A stretch of DNA of 64,000 bases from Ochotona curzoniae (taxonomy: Eukaryota > Chordata > Mammalia > Lagomorpha > Ochotonidae). The notes beneath the pieces are model-generated. The model was not told where the DNA came from, did not search any database, and was given only the letters and a program-made list of their open reading frames with translations. The stretch covers positions 17,744,707-17,808,706 of the forward strand of contig NW_024467121.1 of the NCBI RefSeq assembly GCF_017591425.1. The letters run 5' to 3'. Position 1 is the stretch's first letter. The number at the start of each line of letters is the position of its first letter. The position numbers were made by a program, and so were the translations under genes. Below are positions 26,329-38,489 of this stretch, piece by piece.

Positions 26329-26690
26329 CCCCCCACACTCTAAACTTTTAAAGAAAAACTTTTAATTAGCGTGTAATATTGTATACAATATTTCAACAAA
26401 TGTTTATGGCATAAAGTGCTCCAATCAGACAGTTAGCTTCCCTTATCTCTCTATTTGGAACGTACCAGCTCCTCTCTTTTAGTTCTTTATGCCATGTGTA
26501 AGCTGGTGTTATGAACTATAGTCACTCCTTGGTGTTCTTTGGATTTCAAGAGCACATTTCCCACATTAATGTCTCACCTTCACCAAGGTTTACTGTCATA
26601 GAATAAAGCCCCCAGAGTCATTCCAAGCTCAAATCTAGTCCTTGAGATGCAGCTTTCCTCTTAGCAATCTTCTAGGAAATTAATAACTTG

Positions 26691-26975
26691 TGTCACCCTG
26701 TAGGCAACGCATGCGTCGCAGCATACCCCGAGCAGAGGGACTAAGGTTACAAAAAAGACAACACACAGTGGGTCATTCTTGTAAAGAGACTGCTGTTTAT
26801 TCGAAGTTGGTTTGCATTTTTATAGTCTGCTTAGCTCCTCCCAGTACTTTCCCAATGCTCAAGCAATTCCTAAGCTCTCCTGAGGACATCTTAAAAAAGG
26901 GGAAGCATGGAAGAGGGAACTCGCGGTCAAGCCAGGAGCTAAATGTAACAGGCCAAGATGGCCCATCCTGTTACA
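26691..26975 (-). mobile_element. Endogenous retrovirus solo LTR, antisense
   Basis: The + strand interval begins TGTCACC and ends TTACA. Read on the minus strand it shows a TATA box (26817-26824), AATAAA (26796-26801) and then about 100 bases of U5-like sequence ending in ACA, as in short class II LTRs. No gag, pol or env was found beside it, so it is a solo LTR or fragment. The 5' (right) end is uncertain: a similar TATAACAGGATAGG segment near 27130-27145 may mean it extends to about 27150. Confidence 0.55.
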
Positions 26976-27795
26976 CCTAGAGAAACAAGCTAAGCTGTGG
27001 AGTTCACCCTTGGGAGAGCAGGGCCTTGCATCACCCAATGTTGTGCCAAGCCCAATTGCTTACCAGTCTCCTAATAGACTGGATGGGAATAATGATAAAG
27101 AAAGTGATAAAAATCAAGATGCAAGAGCCTATCCTGTTATAAACTGCTTTATTAGCTGTGAGATCATACCACCTCCGAACCTTTTACACCAGTTCTTAAC
27201 AGTCTCCTCCTCCTCTATCACAATTCTCTTCCTCCCCTGTGAAACCTTTTAGGGAATAAATTAAAATGAGAAGTGTGGTTATTGTGGAATAATTAGGCCC
27301 CATGAGAGCAGAGACACTCTGTATTTTGTTAATGCCCTAGGGTTGTGATTAGCTAATAATGATAGTGCCTGTGTCATTGCTTAATTATTCTACCTCCTCA
27401 CCATCATTGGCACCGTCGGGGTATAGCATCCGGATTTGTTTGAGGCAATAAGGCAACTGCAGGCTCCACTGTCTGGAGTATGTACAATGCAATTTTCTCT
27501 GAGTTTACAATTATTTATTTTCTAAACCACAAAGCCACTGTGTTTTCACATACTCATTGTTCTATGGAAAGTGAGAATGAATGCATTGAAGGCATATTTT
27601 GCTGTCTTTTGTTACTGTTGTTTTGGTGTAGCTCTTTAACGCAAAATCTTGGTGTTCAGGAAAAGTAAGGAGGGTTAATACGAGAAAGTTAATGCCTCCA
27701 TTCCCTAGAAAGCAAGTTCCGTTCTGAAATAGTCTTACACTAGATAATGGCAAGTAAATGCAGTACTAAAAGTAAGCAAGGAAGAACTTATTATT

Positions 27796-28122
27796 TTTTA
27801 AAAAAGATTTATACATTTTTATTGAATGTCAGACACATAGAGAGGAGGAGAGACAGGAAGATCTTTCATCTGCTGATTCACTCCCCAAGACGCTGCAACG
27901 GCCAGAGCTGAGCCAGTCTGCAGCCAGGAGCCAGGAACTTCTTCCGAGTCTCACATGTGGGTGCAGGGTCCCAAGGCTTTGGGCCATCCTCTGCTGCTTT
28001 CTCAGGCCACACACAGGGAGCTGGGTGGGAAGTGAAGCATCTGGGACATGAATCAGTGCCCTGATGGGATTCCAGTGTATGCAAAGCAAGGACTTAAGCT
28101 GCTAGTCTACCACACTAGGCCC
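27796..28122 (-). mobile_element. Lagomorph SINE, antisense
   Basis: Starts TTTTTTAAAAAAGATTTATA and ends CACACTAGGCCC. Imperfect flanking repeats GAAGAACTTATTAT and GAAGAAATTATTAA may be a decayed target-site duplication. Confidence 0.85.
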
Positions 28123-28387
28123 AGAAGAAATTATTAATGTAAGAGCTTTCCAAATGAAGAAGTGGTATGACAAGAATCCACTCATAACTGTTAACCTGCT
28201 GTTCTTGGTGAGTCTGGAATCTTTGGAAAGATGCAGGAATATCCCAGTTCCCCAGCATTCAGCCACGAGCTACATCCCAGATTGGGACTCCTAGTCAACG
28301 TCATTCCCATTGATTAACAAAGAATTAGAAACCTAGGTGAGTTTACTTTGTGTGTGCCTGATCTCAGTTCAAGTAAAAGGAAAAGTA

Positions 28388-28441
28388 GGGGCCCGGTGCA
28401 GTAGCCCAGTGGCTGAAATCCTCACCTTACATCCACCAGGC
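28388..28441 (+). mobile_element. Lagomorph SINE head fragment
   Basis: GGGGCCCGGTGCAGTAGCCC and about 35 more bases match only the 5' tRNA-like part of the SINE; the body is missing. Confidence 0.6.
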
Positions 28442-28807
28442 AGTTCCTCTCACTTTGCAACAGTTCTGGGTGGGGGCGGGGGGAAATCTGGGCCTCCAGA
28501 CTCCCCATTACAATTCTCCTTTTCTACTGAACAGAAATCAACTTTTGTACTTTACCCACTGACCGTCATTTGGGGTCTCTGACCTGAAGAGTCTAAGACT
28601 GTCTCTTCCTTTTGTCTTCTAGAGAGACTAGAGACTAATTTGACCTTTTCATCAAGTCATCTCTCTCTCTCTCAAAATGACTTTTATGTCTGGTCACCTC
28701 TTGCACATACTCTCAAAACCATATTCACGGGCTGATGATGAAGGCTGCAGAGTTAGTGCTCATCTGGGCAGTTTCTCCCTGGTGCAGGGCAAATGTTGAC
28801 TCCTCAC

Positions 28808-29105
28808 TAAGATATATTTATTTGGAAGGCAGAGTTGCAGAGAAGGACAAGTGAAGGAGATTGTCCATCCACTGGCTCATTCTCCAAATGGCTCAGCAGC
28901 CAGAGATGGACCAGGCTAAAAGACAGGAGCTTCTTCATGTCTCCCATGTGGGTGCAGTGGCTCAAGCCTTGAGCCGTCCTCTGCTGCTTTCCCAGACCAG
29001 TTAGCAAGGAGCTGGATCAGAAGTGGAGTAGCCAGGACTCAAAGCAGCATCCATATGGAATACCAGCACTGCAAGCTTCAGCTTAATGTGTTCTGCCCCA
29101 GCAGC
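28808..29105 (-). mobile_element. Old lagomorph SINE, antisense
   Basis: AAGATATATTTATTTGGAAG start, CTTCTTCATGTCTCCCATG, GCTGCTTTCCCAGACCAG and ATCCATATGGAATACC are in the expected order. Confidence 0.75.
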
Positions 29106-29204
29106 AGCCCCTGCATCTCCATTGTAAGAGTTATAAAACGGAGTTAATACATTCCTTTTGGGGACCGAATAATCACATAGTCTGCTTTAAGATACAGATG
29201 CTTG

Positions 29205-29350
29205 TTTATAGATCACCTGCTATGTGTCAGACAATGAGCCTCATTTGATTATTATCTCCTTTCTCAAAGATGAGTTACAGTGCTGTAACCTCAGCTGCTT
29301 AGCTGAGCAGATTGCCTCAGGCATTACAAATTGGAAGGGACAGAACCAAG
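29205..29350 (+). mobile_element. MIR relic
   Basis: ATCACCTGCTATGTGTCAG, GATTATTATCTCCTTTCTC and AAGATGAGTTACAG follow the MIR order. Confidence 0.5.
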
Positions 29351-29467
29351 CAATTACAGGTGAATCTGACTGAAAGTTCATTACTTATGTGAGTAAATCG
29401 CTAGCCACAGATGGATGCAACAGACAAAGAAGGATTTAAAGTTCAATAGTAGCATAATATCAACTCT

Positions 29468-29635
29468 TTGGAGATGGAACGCTCGGTTCAAATCATAGTT
29501 TTACAGCTTACAGCTATATGACCTTCCACGAGCTACTGTATCTCATAGTTTGAAATGATTAAATGAGCTAATAATACAGGTACTTAAAGCAAGAACCAGC
29601 ACATAGTTTGCACTCAAAAAATATTAGCTATCATC
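29468..29635 (+). mobile_element. MIR relic
   Basis: GGTTCAAATCATAGTTTTAC, GCTATATGACCTTCCACGAG, GATTAAATGAGCTAATAATA and CAGCACATAGTTTGCACTCA match a long MIR stretch. Confidence 0.65.
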
Positions 29636-30475
29636 GGCTTTATCCCTAAAAAAGAGTTAGAGAATAGACAGTTTTGTGCTGCTGCTGTGATAAATTACCT
29701 TGAACCCAGTCGTTTCAAAGGGCACACGTGTTATCTTACAAGTCTGTAGGTTAGATATGTAACATACTTACTGGGCAAAGATCACAGAATGAACAAGCTA
29801 AATTCTGTTCTGGTTGTTATAGAGAACCTCTTCCCCTACCTTTTCCACCTTCTAGAAGTTTCCATCCACTTAGCTCCTGGCCCCTTCAAAGCCAGCGATG
29901 TTGGGTCAAGTTCTTTTGATGCCAGCAGTATGAGTGTATGTACATGTTTTCTCTTTCTGTTCTCACTTCCTCTTATAAAAACTCACCCAGATAATCAGAA
30001 TATTGCCTCCCATCTCAAGGTCAGCTGCTTAGCAACTTTTAATTCCTCATTGTCTTATAACCTGATCTATTCATTGGGTGTAGAAATTAGGACATGAATT
30101 GGGAAACAGAATACAGCAGTGAATTTTACCTATAGTAGTGGTTCTTCTCCCTCGAAACATGGCCTTTGACATCCAAATCAGTTTAACTCACCTACCCAGG
30201 AGTGGGCTCTTGGGAGGCAAGAAGGCTTTACCAAGCCCCTGCTAGCATCTTGTACTTCGGCCCACCCCATCACAGGAGAATGAGAAGGATGTTGGTCCTT
30301 CTCACTGTCACAGTCACACGACTCACCCCTCCTCCTCCCAAGAGGAAAAACAAAACCAGCGGAGAGCTTGGGGGAAGTAGTCCAGCTTACCCGTGTGAGA
30401 GAAGTAAGGTTGTTTTCTCTCTGAAAAAGCTGAAAAGGATTTATCTGCTGCACAAATAAGCCTCTTTGTTGTTGT

Positions 30476-30771
30476 TTTTTAAGATTTATTTATTTTTATT
30501 GCAAACTGAGATATACAGAGAGGAGGAGAGACAGAGAGGAAGATCTTTTGTATGATGATTCACTCCTAAAGTGACCACCACGGCCGGTGCTGCGCTGATC
30601 CAAAGGCAGGAGCCAGGAACTTCCTCCAGGTCTCCCACACAGGTGCAGGTTCCCAAGGCTTTGGGCGGGCTGTCCTCAAAGTGGAGCTGCTGGGATTAGA
30701 ACTGGCGGCCATATGGAATCCTGTTGCATTCAAAGCAAGGACTTTAGCTGCTAGGCCACCACACCGAGCCC
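30476..30771 (-). mobile_element. Lagomorph SINE, antisense, with internal deletion
   Basis: The TTTTTTAAGATTTATTTATT start and the end CCACCACACCGAGCCC are clear. About 40 bases corresponding to the GCTTTCCCAGGCCAC region are missing after 30670. Flanking AGC(C/T)TCTTTGTT is a likely target-site duplication. Confidence 0.85.
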
Positions 30772-30782
30772 AGCTTCTTTGT

Positions 30783-30860
30783 TTTAACAGAGAGGCAGGG
30801 GGAGAGAGAAGGAAGGGAGGGAGGGGGAGAGAGAGTGAGAAAGAAAGAAAGCAAGAAAGC
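30783..30860. repeat. GA-rich low-complexity tract
   Basis: Purine-only stretches of GAGAGA, GGAAGG and GAAA units directly follow the SINE at 30476-30771. Confidence 0.7.
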
Positions 30861-31542
30861 TAGCTTGCTTTAAAATTAAGGTTAGTCTTGTTATTTCCAA
30901 AAGGCTCTTCCCCTGCAACTGCTACATAACAGAATGGCAAGAGCCATGTGGCCCTCTTAGGGCAGCCTGGGGCACACTGCTGGAGTGCCTGCTCTCATCC
31001 TTACCCCTTACCCTTGTGCACTGGTGCTAATCTGTTCAGGGTTCTATGCCAGTGCTTCCTCAACTTTCTGGTAGAGCAAAGGTTGTTATCTAGTTCATAG
31101 GCTTCCTGGCAGATCCCACCTGCAGTGGAAGAATGAGCTGAAAAGACATCTTGCAGTGCTGTGACTCAAGTTGCCAGCTGTATCTGAAATATTGGATAAT
31201 AGCTACTTCAAGTCATCTAGTATAATTTGTTTTATTTTTGCTTTTGAACTCTTGCATAAGAGACCTAATGACCTAGACACTCAGTGTGAGTCCTGTAGTT
31301 TACTCAGTATATAACTCTTGTGAATATATTAAGCGTTGTTCATATATAAGATACACCCCATCCTGAGGACAGAGAACCCACCCTAGCCTCTCAAATGGGA
31401 TTCCAGCAGTAAACTGCCTGGTCAAATGAGCAAAGAAATTCTGTGCCCAGCTCAAAGTGGGCGTAGCCTGACCACCAATCTTTCTTTATCACTTTGTATC
31501 CTTCATGTTCTAACACCCCATCCTCCCCACCACTGCATTTCT

Positions 31543-31870
31543 TTTTTTAAAAAAGATTTATTTTTATTATTTTTTTATTGGAAAGGCAGATATACACAGA
31601 GGAGAGACAGAGAGGAAGATCTTCCGTCCGATGATTCACTCCCCAAGTGAGCGCAACGGCCGATGATATGCCAATCCGAAGCCAGGAGCCTCTTCCGGGT
31701 CTCCCACGCGGGTGCAGGGTCCCAAAGCTTTGGGTCATCCTCTACTGCTTTCCCGGGCCACATACAGGGAGCTGGAAGGGAAGCGGGGCTGCCGGGATAG
31801 AACCGGTGCCCATATGGGATCCCGGGCATGCAAGGCGAGGACCCCAACCACTGTGCCACCGCACCGGGCC
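31543..31870 (-). mobile_element. Young full-length lagomorph SINE, antisense
   Basis: Nearly the exact reverse complement of the copy at 121-461, including CpG-rich segments and the ACCGGGCCC end. A perfect 16-bp duplication (CCACCACTGCATTTCT) flanks it at 31527-31542 and 31871-31886. Confidence 0.92.
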
Positions 31871-33144
31871 CCACCACTGCATTTCTAAGAAAAAAAAAAA
31901 AAGCACAGACAGTATCTCATGTGGACTAATGAAACTGTGGCTTCCACTCACCGAATGACCATTTGTTTCTTGGTCAGCTGGATTGTCAGAGCACCCGCAG
32001 CCTGATTATGACAGACTTTGACTAGTTATTCAGATGCGGTCGGGTGCGTTCAGGGTGGTATGGCTGTAGACTTGACTAGTCATTCAAAGCAAACTTCTGA
32101 CGTGATGCACGGCAAGTTCCCAGCTAGCAGCATGAGCTGTTAGACTGTGCTGCTTCCTGCTTGTATTCCCCTTGACTTGGTCTGCAGCCTCTTGCTTGGA
32201 TGGAGCAGTCTTCTACCAGAAGTGTCCTGGGTGATGAGGACCTACGTGTACATACCCCCCTCTCCTGAAGTGCCCCTTTGGCATTACGTAAGCCATTGTG
32301 GATAGAAAGTGGAGGCTGCAAACCCAGGGGATGCTGAAGGGCACTTTACGTGGGTGGAATGCAGTCACCCAAGGTATGGCCTCTGGAAAGTCTGCCAACA
32401 CAGAAGGAGGAAAAGATGTTTATTAAAAAAAAAAAAAAATCTGTGCCTAGGATGTCTTCCTCCACTCACTCAATGGCTGTTGAAGATTTGGTTACAAGTA
32501 CTTGATTAAAATTGGCTATGTGACTAATTTGACTTTTCTTTCTGAACTGATTATTTGTTAAAACTGGAAAAGGTTCTTAAAGGCAGCCAGATAGGTAGCA
32601 GATGGCAGACCCATCAGACAGACTGCTAGGAGAGGAGAGGCGTCGCTCCCTGTCAGCAGGCTCTTCTCAGGACTTCGGTGCCATCCTTCCCCATCGCTGG
32701 TCTAGTGGCAGCCAAGTCTGGGCCCCTGGCATCAACAGGAGCTTGTGCATGTTTCTCAGCAGCGTACTGGACTGTCATAGTCTAGTTGACTCAGTTTCCT
32801 CCCCTGCACAACTCACTGCAGTTTGCCTGCTACTTTCCGTGCTGTGTAAGAATTCCCTTCCCTTAGAACTCAATGAGAAATATGAGTAAGGGAAAGAAAA
32901 ATAAAAACCTGAATACAAAAAGGGCTTCTGACAGTCGCTGTACACTGACACCGGAATTATTAGCTATATCTCCTCAGGACAGGAACACAGATTTTTCATG
33001 AGAGCCTATTAACCTCCTTTGCAGTGGGAGCAACTGGTGTGTTTTCTTTTCTCAAAATGTTAGAAAGTCTGTGTTAGCCTATTCATCAACACCTTATGAT
33101 TGCTATTTACATGCTGCATATTTTTCCATCTATTCATTTTCCTT

Positions 33145-33215
33145 TTTTTTTTATTACATTGTATTATGTGACACAGTTGTAGGTACTGGGATTCCCCCCA
33201 CCCCTCCCCCACATT
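33145..33215 (-). mobile_element. Short lagomorph LINE-1 3' end, antisense
   Basis: Reverse-complemented it reads a G-rich tract, then GGGAATCCCAGTACCTAC, ACTGTGTCACATAATACAAT and an A-tail, matching the lagomorph L1 3' end. Confidence 0.55.
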
Positions 33216-33429
33216 TATTCATTTTCAAATTGTTTATATCCTTGAATCAAAAGCATGTCTCTTGTCATCAGTACACAAGAGATGTCATTTCTGGATTTTG
33301 TTTTGTCTTAAAACTCACTGTACTTCCTTTTGATTGGACTATTTAATTCATTAATGTTTTACGAATATGGTTCAGTTTATTTCTGTCATTTTACTTGTTT
33401 TCTCTATTTTGTGTTTCTTTTTTCTATTT

Positions 33430-33705
33430 TTATTTATTGGAGAGGCAACAAGAGATAAGGGTAGAAAGAGGAAGGGAGAGCAAGTTCCCCTGTCTACTGC
33501 TTCTTTCCCCAAATGGCTGAGGCTGGGCCAGGCTGAAGCCAGAAGCCAGGAACTTGAGCTAGGTCTTCCATGGGGTGGGGGTAGCATGGACCCACCTGTC
33601 TGACCCATCAGCTCGTGCCTCGCAGGGTACACAGCACTAGGAAGAAGAATGGAGCTGGGTCACCAACCCGCACTCAGATGGGGGTTACAGGTGGCCCAGC
33701 TGAAG
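33430..33705 (-). mobile_element. Old lagomorph SINE, antisense
   Basis: Recognisable segments are TTTTTATTTATTGGAGAGGC, CCAAATGGCTGAGGCTGGGC, GAAGCCAGGAACTTGAGC and GGTCTTCCATG; the head end is decayed. Confidence 0.6.
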
Positions 33706-33819
33706 GGGGTGTTGTCTGCCAAGGACCATTTGGAAATGTATAATATCATTTGTGAGCCATACAAAATTATCAACTTGAATAATAACCAGCTAGAGATATA
33801 TTGGATTTCTGGTCATTTC

Positions 33820-34920
33820 CTGTAGTTGCCTTTCCAATACTTTGAGTAAGTCTACCCTGCTGCCTTCCGGCTCGTTGTTTCTTCAGAAAATCAGCTGTTA
33901 ATCTGGCTGGGATCCCTCCTTGTACATGATGAGTCTGCTCTTCCTCTTGATGCTTTCAAGATTTCCTCTTTGATTTTCAGCATTTGTACATCACATACCT
34001 GAGTGTAGAACTCTTTATACTCATCCTTAGGGTTTGCGGATCTGTCCTAGAGTAGATATCAGTGTTTCCATCACGTTTGAGAAATAATCACCTTTTCTTG
34101 GTATTCTCACTTCTTCATATATACAGATTACATGTATGTTGGTATGCTTAATGTTTGTTAAGAATTGTCCAATTTTTCTGTTCTACAAACTATAATTTAT
34201 ATCACTCTATCTTTACATTTATTATTATTTTTTTCCAAACTCAAACCTACTGTTAGTCCCTCCGGTGAATTTTTCATTGATACTGTTTACTCACAGAATT
34301 TCCATGTTGTTTGTTTCATATTTTTTTTGGTTGATATCTGTGTGCCGCAACACTGTCATCGCACCTTCCTGTAATTCTCTGTGTGTAGTTACGTGCATTT
34401 GGCCCAGTGGTCGAGGTGCCAAGTACCTAGGGTTAATTCCCAGCTTCTAACTCTAGTTTCATGCCAAGGAAGACCCTAGAAACAGTAACTGGGCTCCTAC
34501 CATTCACATGAAGACCTGGACTCAGTTCCCATCTCCTGGCTACAGCCCAGCCCTAGCTATTACGAGCATCTGGGAAAGTGAACCTACAGATGGGAGTGTT
34601 CGCGCTCTCTTTCCCACCCTGCTATTCCACCTACCTCCTTCGCTCTTAAATAGATCCCTTAGGCAAAGGCCACTTTGGTGTATTTGTCTGGCAGGTCTGA
34701 CACCTGGGACCTCTCAAACACTCTGAGTTGCGTGTGTTTCCTGTGTGTGTGGATCATACATCGTTTCTTTGCATGTGCCATAACATTTTATTAACTGGAC
34801 ATTTCAGATAATAGAACAGTTCTGGATACTGATCCTTCACACCCCCTCCACATTTCAGACTCCCCCCACTCGTGTGTGTATGTGTGTTTAGTGACTTAGC
34901 AATATTAGTTCAGTGAAATC
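33820..34920 (-). mobile_element. Ancient L1M fragment, antisense, with a SINE inside
   Basis: Segments such as TATGTTGGTATGCTTAATG, GGTGAATTTTTCATTGATAC and TTAACTGGACATTTCAGATAATA match an old mammalian L1 (L1M) read antisense. A SINE (34395-34660) interrupts it. Boundaries are approximate. Confidence 0.5.
34395..34660 (+). mobile_element. Old lagomorph SINE
   Basis: CATTTGGCCCAGTGGTCGAG head, CTCCTACCATTCACATGAAG middle and CATCTGGGAAAGTGAACC body are in order. It lies within the L1M relic and so is younger than it. Confidence 0.55.
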
Positions 34921-35605
34921 TACAGACATTCCTCAGTTTAGGATGATTCAACTTGGCATTTGTTGACTTTATTATAAGAAAGCCATAAACATTCACTAGA
35001 AATCGTGCTTTGAGTTTTTCCATCTTTATCTACTGTTGATATGCAGAATTATCCATAAGAGATGGATATCAGAATATCATGAGATGCAGGGTGGTGGCAA
35101 TGAGCTGCACCTCTCTACTAGCCTCTGTGATCACAAGGATAAGCAACCAAAACGCGGCAGTATATGAATATTCTGGTTGTTTTTTTCTTTAAGGTTTATT
35201 TATTTTTATTGGAAAGTCAGATTTACAGAGAAAAAGGAGAGACAGAGAAGAAAATCTTCCAGTTACTGACTCATTTCCCAGGTAGCTGCAATGGCTGAAA
35301 TTGAGCCATTCCTAAGCCAGGAGCTTCTTCTGGGTCTCCCACACAGGTGCAGGATCCCAAGGCTTCAGGCCATGCTCTACTGCTTTCCTAGGCCACAAGC
35401 AGGAAACTGCATGACAAGTGAGGCTGCCAGGACACAAACTGGTATCCATATGGGAACCTGGTGCATGTAAGGCAAGGATTTAGCCACTAGGCTATTACAC
35501 TGTGCCCAAACATGGTGTTTCTAAGTCAGGCTCAATGAGTTTGTCAGAACACAACTCCCATCGTAAGTTGAGTCTCTGTAGTGCCTGCAATGTGCCTCTA
35601 GTCTC
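34921..35605. mobile_element. Old DNA transposon relic split by a SINE
   Basis: The left part has TTCCTCAGTTTAGGATGATTC and TTCACTAGAAATCGTGCTTT; the right part has CCCATCGTAAGTTGAGTCTC. They match, from memory, the two ends of a nonautonomous, probably Tigger-like element of mammals. The SINE 35188-35510 lies between them. The family name is not certain. Confidence 0.5.
35188..35510 (-). mobile_element. Lagomorph SINE, antisense
   Basis: TTTAAGGTTTATTTATTTTT start, GGAAAGTCAGATTTACAGAG, then ATCCATATGGGAACC and ATTACACTGTGCCC. It divides the DNA transposon 34921-35605. Confidence 0.85.
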
Positions 35606-38224
35606 ACTGCTCAGAAGACACAGCCTTGGGCTATGAGTAACTTTATTAGTTTTCCTTTTATAAATAACAACCAAATGTCTGTACTTGACTGTCTCTTACG
35701 TGACCTGTTAAGTTTCTAGCTGGACTGTCATTACCACACTACTTTGTAGTTATTTGCATCATCACTTTTGCCCCTGATATATAAAGGTAGATTACCAGCA
35801 CCACCACTCCACCCTCCCCATCTGGCCTGATCAGGTAGTTCAGGTTGGGGTAGTCTTTGAGCCAGATCTTGAGGTTTACTCTCTTAATTGAAGAAAACTC
35901 TTGTCAAGCTTTCTATTTCCTGGCTCTCTGTTACACTTCAGCTAGTCTGCCCTGCGAACATGGAGCTTCCATCCTCCTCTTAATTGCTCACCACACAAAT
36001 GTTTAGTGTTTTTGACAGCATCTTAGATTTAGCCTTTTTCACATTCTGTTCCAAATAAATCCATTCCCGCCAGGAGGAGTTGTGGAGCGCTGTGTTCCTA
36101 GGCCCCATCCCTTCCAACAGACAGCTACTATGTCACTGTCCCTTACTGCTTCTGGTCTGTTTTCTTGGAGGACGGGGTGTGATAATGCTCATGCTTTTGA
36201 TTGGCCTCTCCAGGCATAGCATCGTCACTCTGTACGCAGGATGGGGTGAGGGTGAATGGGGCCCAGCCTTGTAAGTATGCCAGGCCTGGGGTACGGTTTC
36301 CACCCCTAGATGAGACCAGGTGGAAGAACACACCTCCATACTTCTTGATCTAAGTAGAACTGGTACCACAATGAGCTGGGAGTGGGCAGTAGATTGGAAA
36401 AATTCTGGTAGTCTACTCCTCCTGAGAAGAAGCCATAGCTGTAGATTTGGAGTTACAGGGGAATGAGTCCGCATCATCTTCACCATACTTCCCTGGAGTG
36501 GAGCTTGCATCGCGTTCTGCTTAGGAGCAGGAGGAAGGAAGTTCCAGGGAAGGGGGTAGGTCTCGGTTACGGCTCACGTGCTTTGGGATTCTTGTTGTTC
36601 ATACTGAAATTTGGTGAATTTTCTTGAGAAAAATATTTCTTCCTCTGTATATACACTTGCGAAAATTTCCAGATTTAACATAATTGAGTTTTCTAATTTT
36701 CACCAGTTATAGCTTTTTCTCTGGGGAGAATGTCCCTAAAGTGCCATTCTGCATGTGCTTCCTGGTGTCACCTGAAACCGCCCACTTTTTATCAGGCCTT
36801 TATTGTTTGCCAACTTAGACTACAACCATGTATCAGGGATGCTCTTTATCCCCTACCCGCTCGCACAAAAGACTGCTAAGAATCTTTTATTAGATGTAGA
36901 AGGACGTCCAGTATAGTCCTTAGAAATCCTAGAGCAAGCTGTGGAGATGAGGGATTCTGTTTCTTCCAGCTGTGTAAAATAGTTTGTCAGAAATAACACG
37001 GGACCAGAACAAAAAGGATTTTATTTTAAATATTTTTAGTATCACATGGATGATATGCAAAGTGGGAATCAAGAGCCTGATTCCTATAGCAAAACCAGGC
37101 ATTCTGATGAGTTGCACTTGTTAGGCCACTAAGCCAAATAGGCATTTCTACATATTTTTAAACACACCAATAACTACTTAAATTAAGGACTACTCAGAAA
37201 GCAATGACAAACCAAAAGAGGGAAATGAGTGAAGAAGTAACACATTGAAGATTGCATTCACCGTAAAGACATTTGCTCACCCAGATAAACTTGAGCATCA
37301 GGTCACAAGCTCCCGGATCTAGGGGAGATGGCAAACAACAAACTGTCTCCATATAACAAAAGCCCCAAACATCTGGACTCTGAAATAAAATATACACTGA
37401 CCCTGAGGAAGCTGCAAGGAAATTTCCTTTCTCAAAACTTGCACTGGCATGGCTCACGTTGTCAGAAACCCCTCAAGCCATGAATTTAAAGTGGCACCCA
37501 GCATTTACTTCCCTCAGGCACTTTGTAGAATTGAATGTGTGTTGTCCCTGAAAGGGCTCATCTTTAACCCAGATCTTAAACAATTTCCAGAAATAAAGTT
37601 CCAGTACAGTTAGGTTAATGACCACATATCACAGAAGTTCCACAGTGGTTAAGCTGCATTTTTACCAAGAAAAACAGCAGAAGCGAGATTTCGTGCCCTA
37701 TTTAGATCCACCAAGACCTCAGGTACTGCATTATCTTCTTACAGTTGTGCCTGTGAACTACATTGGATCAGTTCCTTTGTATAAATCCCTGACTGCGGTT
37801 CAGATCCCCCTACCCCACATCACCCTGCCCCTGCCGTGCCCCACACATAAAATGCTTTGAGCCAATCTGTGGGGAACTGACTTACTGGTTTGAGACACTC
37901 TCCAGTCCCTCCAAGAGGCACTGATTCTCCATGCCCTAAACTCGAGCAGGGAGTAAGTTGCTCCTGGCGATGCTTGCTGAACATTATCGCTGTCATCACC
38001 TGGCTGTGCCCACCCCCAGACCTGTTTGTCCAATTCTACTTTGCTGTAGATTTAATAAGAAATCCCACAGTCAATTAAATGAAGGAAAAAACCTCTCAGA
38101 TGCTCAGTTACTAGTACACAAGCAAAAAAAAAAAATTGCAACCACTTTACTTAGAGGAATTCAAAAGGATTTGAAAAATGGGAAATAGGTGGAGATTGTT
38201 AAAATGTCCAAGCAGAGGCAGGCC

Positions 38225-38465
38225 ATCAATTAGGACGTCCACATGCCTTATCAGAATGCCTGTTACTGAGTCTAGCTGGCTTTCTATGAATGCATGCCGC
38301 AAGAAGCAGGAGGTTGTGGAGGGAGTTCCCAGAGTGTCGCCCACATGGGAGATCCAGAGTGAGTTCAGCGATCCTGGCTTGGGCCTGGCTGTTACAGGTG
38401 TTTGGAAAAGTGGATGAAATCTATGTCTGTCTCTGCCTTACAAGCAGGTAAAGGTCAAAATAAAC
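38225..38465 (+). mobile_element. Old, 5'-degraded lagomorph SINE
   Basis: CCTTATCAGAATGCCTGTTA, CCCACATGGGAGATCC, GGCTTGGGCCTGGCTG and ATGTCTGTCTCTGCC follow the SINE order at low identity. Confidence 0.5.
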
Positions 38466-38489
38466 CAAACATATTGATGAAAGTTAAAA

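Noticed and set aside
31575..31958. Overlapping ORFs of about 100 codons on both strands
   Set aside because: They fall in the young GC-rich SINE; the same peptides recur at other SINE copies such as 121-461.
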